Shown here one piece after another: positions 1-15,308 of a stretch of DNA of 15,427 nucleotides; within the stretch, counting starts at the first letter, position 1; the number at the start of each line of letters is the position of its first letter. Below the pieces are notes generated by a model that worked only from the letters and a program-made list of their open reading frames with translations, was not told the origin of the DNA and did no database searches. The stretch is from assembly GCA_028565635.1 (NCBI GenBank), contig JAOXYB010027790.1:1-15427 (forward strand), in the 5' to 3' direction. Position numbers and translations under genes: made by a program. This stretch comes from Phoronis ovalis. Lineage: Eukaryota > Phoronida > Phoronidae.

Positions 1-74
1 CACTTAATTCAGACAAATTATGACGGAATAGTTTAATCCAAAGGGACCATGACCAGTCTACTTTACCGACCTAA

Positions 75-147
75 CCCAGGGTGTGGTCCAGCGAAATTTT
101 GGATTTGAGTTTGGTATACCTTTTACTTTTTTTGGATTGCCTCCGTT
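75..147. repeat. Diverged, inverted relative of the AATCCAAA element
   Basis: Read on the - strand, this stretch gives GGCAATCCAAAAAAAGTAAA, then GGTATACCAAACTCAAATCC and AAAATTTC. This parallels 5772-5823 on the + strand (GCAATCCAAAAAAATACAGT, AAAAAGTATACAATCCAAAT, CCAAAATTTTC). The G/C-run terminus is not seen, so the copy is partial or decayed. Confidence 0.5.
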
Positions 148-1796
148 CAGAAATGGAAGAAATCTGTTTATAATTACCCGCAGCTTAACTTAGTTATAAT
201 ATAGTCCTAGCTACCAGGTAATTTGCTACTCAAATATTTTATATATTCAAACTTTAGATTGACCAAAGTACAGGTTAGATTGAGTTTACAGCCATCCTCA
301 TCTCTGCAGTCATGTATTAATCATATCACACAAAATTTCCAGAATCTCAAGTGACACTACTACTACTAGTTGCAATAACTATGGAGTAACCACAATGTTG
401 TATACCCTTGAAAGACTACTACCTCCTGTTATTAGACTATAACTAACAGTAACATATTTTTAGTCCCATTCCTCATCACTCCCTGGCATTATTCGGTAGT
501 AATTTTGTAAATTTAATGAAGCTATCCGTTGACCCAACTTTTTTGTTCTTGTATTTTTTCTTTAAATTTTTACCAGGTGCACAAATAGTATTTTGTAGTA
601 TTAAAGTATATCATCTAAAAAGTTAAATTTGGTATTGGACTTGTTCTTTTGTCTATCAACAAATTTCAAATGACATAATTTGATGTTTTCCTTAACTGCT
701 GAACTGAGAATATTTCATTAGCTGGTCATGAGATACATTCAATATTGAAACAACACCTTGTATTTATATATATTTTGAATTAATTCTTTATCAGTCTATT
801 TTCTGATCCCTGTCATGCTGGTATCATATCCCAGGATGTTTTCATCACAAGTAAAAGCTTATCAAGAGGTACAAATTTTTATCTGACTATCATGTCAGAA
901 ATTTATGATACTTACTTATTATTATATTTGTTGTTTATTAGTATTTGATTTGATGACAGTATTCTGTGTGAGAAACAAATATATGATGTGCAAGGGGAGA
1001 ATTTTTTGAAAAATTAGCAAAGGTTATATTAGAATACCACTTAAGATTTCATTATTGATAATCATAAAAGTAAAATAATCTAATCCCTTTTAAATTGACT
1101 GTTTTTTTTATCTTTCCACATAAACTCTCAATCAATATGCTGCTTGAAAAGAGTACATATTAATTATTTTAACAAGTGCTTCATTATAAGACAATGTTGC
1201 ACCTTGGGCGATTAGTTAGCATATATTAAGAAAGTAAATAATGGTTATATTTCAATTAATAGTACATACAAAAAATCTACAGAAAATAGTGCCAGTTTCT
1301 AACGGTATGTCATGCACTACAGTTTCTGCACTATAATTTAACAATTTTGCAATGAACAGATATGATACCACGTGAAATATTATAAAACGCAAAAAGTGAT
1401 AAAAGAGAACTGGATAAGTAGTTTATCACTTTTAAATGCCGATGATCTCCCCTGGAAATGAATTATGTTGTAGTTGTTGGAGGTTACATACATTGTTGAG
1501 AGTTATAACAGTGAAAAACAAACTATTTTCATTGACAAAAAATAGTAGATAGTAATTTTGCTGCAAATGCAAGATAAAGCATTTGAAATAATTTCTGTAA
1601 GATGCAGTTTGTGAAGTGAATATCACCAAATACTCAAAGTTTAGTTTTTGGCTTAAAAATACAATTATGCTCTTTTAATTTTTTATCTTTACTAACAGGT
1701 AGTCTTAAATCTATTAATTTGTATTAAATGTGTTTATAAAATGAGCACCTGAGTGGTGAGGATATTGTTTATTTTCTATATGTTACTATTTTACTT
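148..1796. other. AT-rich stretch upstream of the first recognised exon
   Basis: I see no convincing exon here, only short AT-rich open frames without protein-like composition. It is either a 5' intron of the channel-like gene or its upstream flank; a start site or promoter cannot be pointed to. Confidence 0.5.
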
Positions 1797-4700
1797 ATGA
1801 ATAGCATTAACAGCAGGGAACAAGACTGTAGGATAACAAGGCGGCAAATGGAATACATCATACGTAATTTGGAAGAATCCGCTAGCGTACTGAGAGGCTA
1901 CTTGGCATTGAATCAGCAGCAGTCTGCGCCTCCTGCCAACAGAAGTCAATGCTGTGGTTGTTGGAAAAGTTGCTGGGAAAGGTGCAGGATACCACCATTT
2001 CTTGCAGATCATCTACTGATCTTCACAGTAATAATACAGGTACATTTAATCTGCTCCAGTGTGCAAGTAAAATATACCCGGACATGAAAAGTTTAACATT
2101 TTTTTTCAGATTTTTTAGAATTTATGTACATCCTAGATTTAATCTATTAACAATGCTTTGATAGTTAAACTTTGAATTAATGTCTATTTTCTTAGTAAAA
2201 GATAATGCAGTATTAAATGGTGTAGCCATATCTCACATAATCAGTGCCATTTTTTCCCTGGTCATTGAGATTTCGCTCCAGAATAAAACTGTTTAATTTT
2301 TTTTATATTACTGAAAATAGGGAAATAGTTTTGTGCGTTTATGGCATGATTAAATTACTTTTTATGGATTAGGTGTGTTTCTGAGTAAAACAGACATCAA
2401 CATTATGGGAGGCCACTGTTATTTGAATGATAAGCGGTATTTGTATTAACAGATACTTGATATATAAATTTTGATAAGGAAATATCTTTTGTGCCTGCAG
2501 CACACATGCTTTCTTATTTATAATTAATGTAGGTGAAAAAATATTTTTTGAAATTCTGAGCTTATTAATTCAAAACAAATTGTAGCAAAAATTTAACCTT
2601 GTGCAGTTTTTGTTAGCACATGAACATAAACAACTTTTTTAACTATTAAAAAACAAGTGTTACAGAGATTGACATTAGAACACCCTGCTCTGATACTCAA
2701 AGCAGTTTTTGCGAGAAGAGAGGATAATGTTAAAAAAAATAATATGTTGAAAATATTTGATAGAATTGTTATGTATTTTTGTATTATAGGCTTTGAATTT
2801 AATTGTCCTCAGCATAATTGATGAGTTTTGTCACAGCAAAAAGGAAGAACAGCAACTGATAGACACAGTATGTTCATAATTAAAACTAAACAGGCTATTA
2901 AAAATTAATTTACTAGAATGGTACATTTCTTAAAGAAAGAAAGCACTTTTAATTATTGGATTGTTACATAAAAGTCATTTTAATTTGATTATGAAACTAC
3001 AGCTTAAACAATGTACAGAACAATTGAAATTCAGAAATTTATCTTTGATAAGTTATTGCAGCATAACATGTTATTTTTTCTTATTATGTTTCCAGGGTTC
3101 TGCAATAATGATTGCCTTGGAAGTTTTAAACCTAGTCCTGGTTATTGTTACATCTGGTAAGTATTTGTGTTTACGATTAAATCATAGTTTAATCTATATT
3201 ATGTGTTATTATGTTTATCCTGGTAACCAGGATAGATATATTCCTCATACTGGTTACTGTCATCTTGCTTTTTTTAGTTCAAACATCTTAGTTTGATCAA
3301 GTTTTTACCTATTTTACTTTTGGCATCTAACTGTTTTACTGATTTTAATTTGCTAACTAGATTATATTTCGATAACCTAAACATATTGAAAATGTTTACT
3401 TTAATTTGGTCAACTAAGAGTGCATTTTACTAGTGATATTGTAAAAATGTGTTAACTCCTGCAACATACATAGAAATTTTTTGTTTGCAAAGTAACAGAT
3501 AATAATTATTTATGGAGAACTAGGGACACAATCAATTATTTGCTTGTCTTTTTCAGCAAAATTAACCAACCAAATTGTCATGCACAATGTGAACAGTTAT
3601 TTATTAGCTCAGTCATACCTTGCATCAATACTTTTGTTCGGTGGAATATATACAGTCACATTCCGTTTAGATGTAAGTACAAACAGTGTCTTAGTGTAAG
3701 TATCTGCATTCTGAGTATAAAGAATATATTAAATCAATATAAATTATAGGAAATTGCTACCTGACACATCTTGAGTAAAACGTACAACCCGTGATTGCAA
3801 ATCCTAATTAAATATGATGGCATCTGTAAACCCACCTAAAAAAGTAAGACGTGTTTATAAAACTTTGCTACTGGAAGTTTAATATATATAAACTTGCCTC
3901 CTTTTTCAAAAGCAATATATAGTTCCTGATATAGTCAGTAACTACAGATGTAAGATTCCAGTAAATAATTTTTAGATCTTTCAATTTTTTGCAGCATCGC
4001 AGTTGGAAGTTCATTAATGAAAACGACATAGATATTGATCCTCTAATATTAATAGACATTTTCTTGCGTATGTTGTATTTATCTGCATCAACTGCAACTT
4101 TATGTGGTAGGTGGAATGTATTTTTTCGTTCATTTTTTGTAGCGACATAGTTGGACATCTTTTAAGAAATTTTCTAAATATGATAACAGTGCTGCTGTGT
4201 TGATAGACAATTTCTTTCATATGTTGTATTTATCTGTTTCAACGGCAACTTTATGTGGTAGGTGCAATATAAGTTGCACTGCATCTCACTGAAAACTGTC
4301 ATTCACAACACATGCTACCAGAGCATACATGCTCTAAAGTAATTGCATTACTTCAAAATCCTTTATCATGGTATAGCAATATGTGATTATCACTGTACCT
4401 TACCTGCATGGGGACATGATATATAAGTTTAGTGTTTCAGGTCATGGCACAAATAGCAAGCTTAGAGCACTGATATGAGATGCAGATAATTATTGCATGT
4501 GGTCATATTTATATTTATTTAGTCACAGTATGCACGTAATATTCTTGTAAAATGGAATATAATTTAGTTTATCAGGCTTTTTTGTGGATATTACAAAACC
4601 AGTGGTGTTATCAGTGATGCTGTGTTTCAATCACTTGTAATTACCACATTAATCTGTGAACCAGAACTGAAAGCTATGAACATCATAAACTACTTTATCA

Positions 4701-7700
4701 TTAAATGTTGAAATTTTAAGTTTACCTAAGCACCAAGCCTATTGTTATGTATATTAATGTATCAGTGTGATAATATATCCTTGTAAAAGTAATTTATTGA
4801 TGTCTTACTTCTTACAGGAGCATCATCATTAGGTCCAAAAGAATGGTACAATTATTTATTCATGTCTTCGCAGGTAGTTATAGCTTCAGTTTCATATTTG
4901 CTGTCGTATTTCAAAGCTGAAAAAAAAATTACATTGAAAACTTACAATTTTTTGATTGATTGATAGAAAAACAGATTCTGCTTTTGGTTGATGACATTTT
5001 AAGTCCTCGTGACAGGTTACAATACGTATACCGGGTGTCAAACTACCACTTTGACATTAAACAAACTCAACAAGACAAGATTTATGCTTGTGAAAAGTAT
5101 GGAATGATTATATTTGCACAATGTTCATGTAATTCCATTTCATTGTTTTGTATAGTATATTCAGTTTTGGTAATATTTATAATAATTTTTGAGACAACTA
5201 CAAAACTAAGAATACTTGAAGTATTAAAAATTTAAAGCTCTTGATGACTTAAGTAATTATAATTACAATTAAACTGGTGGCCTTAGCTAGGTTGATGGGT
5301 GTATTAGGCTGGGTGACATCCTAAAATGACCTCGAGAAGTGTCTCAAATGCCGATTGGAATACTTGACATTTTTCTTTGTGCATATAACTCTTATTTTAT
5401 GTATCTCGCCATAACTGCTTCAGTATTTATATGATCAGTTACATATTTGGTACAGGATAAATCCGGGGGGGGGGATACTCAAGGTTTTTTGACTACGGGG
5501 ATGTGCCGCGGAACCCAATCCAAAATTTTAGCTTATGGTGGCAAACCCAATCCAAATCTTTGAAATTGTAGGGTTACGTAGTAATTCAAATTTTGTGAAA
5601 TATAAGGGTAGCAATCCAAAATTTTAAAATATTTGAGTATAGCAATCCATTTTTATGCAAACTGACTGATACAAACTAAATTCCAAAATTTATTTATGGA
5701 TACAAACCTAAAACTAATCCAAATTATTTGCTGTAAGCAGTGGGTAGTAATCCAAATTTTTGAATACTGTAGCAATCCAAAAAAATACAGTAAAAAGTAT
5801 ACAATCCAAATCCAAAATTTTCAACACGGCTGCAAACCCCCACCAAAAATAATCTGAGCACCCCCCCCCCGGGGGATAAATACAGGTCAATGTACAATTA
5901 TTAGTTTGACCTAGATTACTATTGCTGACTGACAGCCATGTTACTTTGTTCGCAAGAGGTTAAGGTTAGGGTGTTGTGCCAATTCGACAAAGCATTAACT
6001 GGCTAGGTGACATCTTAAAATAATCTTGAAAAGTGAGTGAAATGCCAATCGGTTTGTGTAATAGTATCTTTGTCTTCCAATAACAAGGTAAATACAGGTC
6101 AGCTATAATTTTGACCAAGATCACTTCCAAGGTGGATGTTTGTTCTCAAGATTGTACATCACAATAACAGCTTCATGTTTGGTACAGGTTAGATATAATT
6201 TTGACCCAGACTACTTCCAATATGGCGACTGGAGGCTATGTTTGTTCCTGAGAGGGCACATCACATTTCTCCACTTTCAACAAAAACGATAGTTGACTGG
6301 ATGATTCGAAAATGGATTCATGACAGTCATAGGGAGTCTGAATAAATCCATCCATGAGTGTTCCGTACCCTCTCAACTAACGGCTGGGCCCATAGTCAGT
6401 TTTTGTTTATTATCTCGAAAAGCAGAAGAACGATAATCTCTTTATTTCTATATAAAGTGTCATGAAAATCTTGACACCAATCAAATTGCAGCTTACAATA
6501 ATAGGTATAAGAGTAGACTAAGCTGGTAGGGGGTCGATTACACGCTTGCTGTACTGCCAGAGTTTATCTGTAGTCCGCTAAGCAAAAAGCAAGCTCTCCG
6601 GCGATACTTATTCAGAATGAGTCATAATAATAGAGTAGACGTGGTAGGCAACGAAGGTTCATCTCGGCTTATCTCAGTTGGCAAAAGATTAATGACATTA
6701 TTATTTTGCTCTAGTTAAATTGAAGGAATATAACAATAATTGACTATGGTTAAGCCCAGATGTTAGTTGAGAAGGCACGGAACACTAACGGATGGATTTA
6801 TTCAGACTGAGTCATAGGTTGGTGGGCATATTAGGCTAGGTGAAAAGTAGGTCAAATGCCGGTTTGAATTTTTGACATTTTTCATTGTGCGAACACTTTT
6901 TTCTTACAATAACTAGTTCATTTTTTATCAAATCAGCTTCCTATTAGGTAAAAGGTAAATACAGGTCTATTGTAAGTTTGACCTTGATCCCTTCCAGTAT
7001 GACCGAGTGATGGCCATGTTTAATTTGTTCCTAAGAGATCAGGCTACTTCTCATTGCACCATGTGGTGGAAACACACATTTGAAGATGGTTTTATGAAGG
7101 CCATAGATGGGTGGGTGGTATTTTGGAGTGACCTTGCAAAGTGAGTCAGTTGCCGATCGAAATCTTTGACGTTTATTTTATACTGTACACGTATGTAACA
7201 CTTAATGAAACTACTTCTAAAATTGAACTGCCCAACTACAAAACAGCGGCTACAAACCATGTAAAAGCCTTAATATTATGTAATCCTAGGGATGTGATGA
7301 TCATCTGGCATGCCAAATGAATTGTTCGTGGTAATTGCCATATACTATTTATCTTATATACATGCAGTGTTAAAAAAAAAATGTGTTCATATGTTTCAGA
7401 TGCTTCTGAGTTTTATCTATTTTACGTCAATACTAAGTCAGGCTATGTCATTCATTTCTCCCCGTGCAATGTCAGCACAGCTCACAAAGAGGCACAGAAC
7501 AAACTCAGCTGGCAGTCTAGGTAGCAGAAATAGCACAAGTAAGTAGATCAAAGAATTCTATTATTTTTACTACTAACAAAAATGACTAAATCATAATAGT
7601 AACTACATCATACTAGACGGACAGAAACTACAGAGAAAGGTTTTTCCATTGATAAAACCTTTGGTTGATCTGGATTCTGTACGAAATAGGCTCATTCAAA

Positions 7701-7970
7701 ATAGGGACGCAATATTTCAAATTTATTGTAATGCTATGCAAAGAAAAGTTGAGGGGTCCTCAATAGGTTGTGTTATCTTTTCAGGCCATTTTAACCCCTA
7801 GGTAGTATGGAACGAGTGGGAAATGAAATTTTGTCTGTGAAACAAACACAAATTGGTAGATTCTGCTGACAAATTTCTGTCAATTCTTAATTATATTTTT
7901 AGTTGCGAACTATGGAACAATTGGGCAAAACAGCAATGAAACGGAAGATCCGAATGTATCTCATACGTGA
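1797..7970 (+). CDS. Four-helix membrane protein with a K+-channel-like pore loop, multi-exon (uncharacterised)
   Basis: Exons read by eye: up to 2039, 2790-2867, 3096-3156, 3557-3672, 3995-4106 or 4143-4257, 4818-4873, 7400-7538, 7903-7970 (TGA at 7968). All junctions are GT...AG and every phase matches, giving 290 aa (291 with the second alternative exon) if the first ATG is 1797. Visible order: basic amphipathic helix (about 15-43), CCGCWKSCWERC (about 52-63), TM1 about 72-92, charged loop, TM2 about 109-128, TM3 about 142-163, pore-helix-like LYLSASTATLCG (193-204), TM4 about 217-238, then a Ser-rich basic tail with KRHRTNS. The arrangement helix - amphipathic helix - T.T.CG - Pro - aromatic - Q-rich inner helix resembles the two-helix pore unit of K+ channels (Ion_trans_2 type), with TLCG replacing GYG. 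Channel function is inference. ATG 1797 may lie in an internal exon, since the upstream pyrimidine-rich run followed by AG at 1803-1804 or 1810-1811 could be an acceptor; more 5' exons may exist. Reading past the exon-7 donor would instead end the protein after only a few codons (NSTSK, stop). Confidence 0.8.
2040..2789 (+). other. Intron 1 of the channel-like gene
   Basis: Donor GTACAT follows ATACAG, and the acceptor is TATTATAG. It is AT-rich, and no gene, repeat family or RNA was recognised inside. The other short introns 2868-3095 (donor GTATGT), 3157-3556 (GTAAGT) and 3673-3994 (GTAAGT) are likewise plain. Confidence 0.7.
3995..4106 (+). CDS. Alternative exon A of the channel-like gene (turret plus pore helix)
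   Basis: The exon follows a strong acceptor (pyrimidine run ending TTTTTTGCAG) and ends at donor GTAGGTG. It is 112 nt, entering in phase 0 and leaving in phase 1. It encodes HRSW, an acidic turret-like stretch (NENDIDIDP, about residues 174-182), and the pore-helix-like segment ending STATLCG. The final G codon is completed by the exon at 4818. It aligns with the exon at 4143-4257, both starting with a basic residue pair followed by SW and both ending in the same motif. Confidence 0.85.
4143..4257 (+). CDS. Alternative exon B of the channel-like gene (duplicate of exon A)
   Basis: The acceptor is a T-rich tract ending TTTTTTGTAG, and the donor GTAGGTG is identical to that of exon A. It is 115 nt, also phase 0 in and phase 1 out, and is open throughout. 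It encodes RHSW, a basic and polar turret-like stretch (KKFSKYDNSAA), then LIDNFFHMLYLSVSTATLCG. The last 65 nt across the donor match exon A at about 58 positions by hand alignment, while the 5' halves have diverged strongly. Because both exons are 3n+1 long, including both would shift the frame downstream. A decayed, unused duplicate is possible, but the intact frame and both splice sites argue against it. Confidence 0.75.
4263..4497. repeat. Imperfect inverted repeat directly after the exon B donor
   Basis: The left arm, TGCAATA at 4263-4269 and CTGCATCTCA at 4279-4288, is matched by right-arm complements TGAGATGCAG at 4476-4485 and TATTGCA at 4491-4497. A smaller hairpin AGAGCAT/ATGCTCT sits inside near 4319-4334. 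The left arm starts at the last base of the donor consensus of exon B. It could be a small foldback element or an RNA stem near an alternative exon; neither is proven. Confidence 0.4.
4498..4817 (+). other. Remainder of the intron between the alternative pair and exon 6
   Basis: AT-rich sequence ending in acceptor CTTCTTACAG. I looked for a third copy of the alternative exon (LYLS.STATLCG coding pattern) and saw none. Confidence 0.6.
4874..4963 (+). other. Possible read-through 3' end of exon 6 (alternative last helix)
   Basis: If the donor at 4874 (GTAGTT, a weak match) is not used, the frame stays open for 29 codons to TGA at 4961-4963. The added residues start VVIASVSYLLSYFKAEKK, a hydrophobic stretch with a basic end that could replace the TM4 supplied by exon 7 after the shared SSQ. 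ATTAAA motifs lie downstream at 5056 and 5222. An open run of this length in T-rich sequence is not rare, so this is only a possibility. Confidence 0.25.
5463..5873. mobile_element. Non-autonomous hAT-like element, 411 bp, with AATCCAAA subrepeats
   Basis: The element begins CCGGGGGGGGGGATACTC and ends with the near-complement GAGCACCCCCCCCCCGGG. It is flanked by a direct repeat GGATAAAT (5455-5462 and 5874-5881), which is an 8-bp target duplication. Neighbouring tandem units read GGTAAATACAGGTC at the same place (near 6088 and 6953), showing the unoccupied site. Inside, about ten loosely spaced copies of AATCCAAA with flanking ATTTT or GCA form the body, and there is no open frame. An 8-bp duplication fits the hAT superfamily, but that assignment is inference because no transposase is present. 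Confidence 0.75.
6334..6809. mobile_element. Non-autonomous MULE-like element, 476 bp, with long terminal inverted repeats
   Basis: The left end reads GAGTCTGAATAAATCCATCC and the right end is its complement (GGATGGATTTATTCAGACTG) with one terminal mismatch. The match extends about 75 bp inward with substitutions and small gaps, including AGTGTTCCGT, CTCAACTAAC and ATAGTCA. A 9-bp direct repeat AGTCATAGG flanks it (6325-6333 and 6810-6818). The tandem unit near 7100 reads GGCCATAGATGGGTGGG without interruption, matching the empty site. A 9-bp duplication with long TIRs suggests the Mutator-like group. An internal TTATTCAGAATGAGTCATAA near 6610 resembles the right end, hinting at a nested or rearranged copy. 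No coding frame. Confidence 0.75.
7539..7902 (+). other. Last intron of the channel-like gene
   Basis: Donor GTAAGT follows an A that is completed by TT after acceptor TATTTTTAG, forming Ile. Nothing recognisable was found inside. Confidence 0.65.
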
Positions 7971-8104
7971 TATGAAATAAAAAATTGAAGCAATTTTTGA
8001 AGCCCGTTTAAAAATTATTCAGATGCCTGTCAGCCAGATTCTGTACTTGCATAATGTGATGAATATTTTTACCTTTAAAGGAATTCTAGTCTTGTTCAGA
8101 CTAA

Positions 8105-8110
8105 TTTATT
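8105..8110 (-). terminator. Candidate poly(A) signal of WDR33 (AATAAA on the - strand)
   Basis: Reading leftward from the WDR33 stop, this is the first canonical AATAAA that I find; a variant ATTAAA lies at 8314-8319 and another at 8700-8705, too close to the stop. Use of the 8105 site would give a 3' UTR of about 600 nt that overlaps the 3' UTR of the opposite gene. The choice between sites cannot be made from sequence alone. Confidence 0.25.
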
Positions 8111-8226
8111 TTTTTAACAAGTTTGATTTTTTAGTGTTGTACTGTAAAGCAATATTGAACTATCAGTTATAATGCTAAGAAAATTTTGATAGCTTATATA
8201 GTTGTACTGCTTCTGCAGAGAAAAGA

Positions 8227-8232
8227 AATAAA
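8227..8232 (+). terminator. Poly(A) signal AATAAA of the channel-like gene
   Basis: A canonical AATAAA lies about 257 nt after the TGA at 7968, with a GT-rich stretch (GTGGAGTTTTCTG) about 15 nt further on. Another AATAAA at 7976-7981 almost touches the stop codon and lacks a clear downstream element. Confidence 0.5.
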
Positions 8233-8712
8233 GTACGAAATCAAGTGGAGTTTTCTGCAGTTGCTATGTAACTCATCGGTCTTAAAGCACAAGTATATAT
8301 CTTACCGTTTTACTTTAATTACATAGTATATAAACACCATTTCTATGAGGTGATACATATATTTTTGTGGACTGTAGCACTATCATAATAAGTGTAATAA
8401 TAAGTGCAATTAAACTAAACAATGTCTTTTGTATGGTACAACAAATTGTATTTGCTTTATAAACAGTTTAGACGGACATGTTATTTCAGTAAAAAAAAGT
8501 GTCATCACTAGTAATGCACTCCATTTAGACATGGAAATGTATTCAACCCCATTTGTATTTGAATCACATAAAATATCGGTTGCTGGTTCTATGGTGTCTG
8601 AATGGCATTTACCAGTCTTGTGAATGACTCAGCTACATTAGCGCAAAATTCAATTATAAGTATACATATTATCCAGTATAAAATTCTACACTGTCAATTT
8701 TTAATCTTGTAA

Positions 8713-15308
<6,596 letters not shown>

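Larger units (their letters stand above)
5275..7240. repeat. Diverged tandem array of four units of about 280-340 bp in an intron
   Basis: Four diverged copies share a core of the form GGCTAGGTGACATC...AAAATGACC...AAGTGAGTCAAATGCCGAT...TTTGACATTTTT, seen near 5309, 6001, 6832 and 7115. This is followed in several copies by GGTAAATACAGGTC...TTTTGACC...ACTTCCAA...GGCCATGTTT. Copy 1 is split by the element at 5463-5873, and the border of copies 2 and 3 is split by the element at 6334-6809. Removing these leaves spacings of about 280-340 bp. Copy 2 also carries an internal duplication: two TATAATTTTGACC...ACTTCCAA blocks near 6104 and 6188. No coding potential is apparent. Confidence 0.75.
7971..8712. 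other. Convergent intergenic region with both 3' UTRs
   Basis: This lies between the stop of the + strand channel-like gene and the stop of WDR33 on the - strand. It holds the poly(A) signals described separately. A 64-codon + strand open frame at 8429-8623 has no recognisable features. Confidence 0.7.

Noticed and set aside
1791-2012. - strand open frame of 73 codons
   Set aside because: It is antisense to the first recognised exon of the channel-like gene, which is supported by phase-compatible splicing and the Cys-rich motif.
3868-4158. - strand open frame of 96 codons over exon A and the start of exon B
   Set aside because: It lies antisense to well-supported + strand exons with matching splice sites, and its own composition (Lys/Asn/Ile-rich) suggests nothing beyond AT-rich sequence.
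4960-5235. + strand open frame of 91 codons in the large intron with a hydrophobic C-terminal part
   Set aside because: It is in a different frame from the read-through of exon 6, has no recognisable motif or good acceptor at its start, and the hydrophobicity is expected of T-rich sequence.
5463-5873. AATCCAAA repeats considered as a CRISPR-like array
   Set aside because: The repeats are short, irregularly spaced and degenerate, inside a terminal-inverted-repeat element in an animal intron; no CRISPR features apply.
7051-7260. - strand open frame of 69 codons
   Set aside because: It falls entirely within the diverged tandem repeat units and has no protein-like features.
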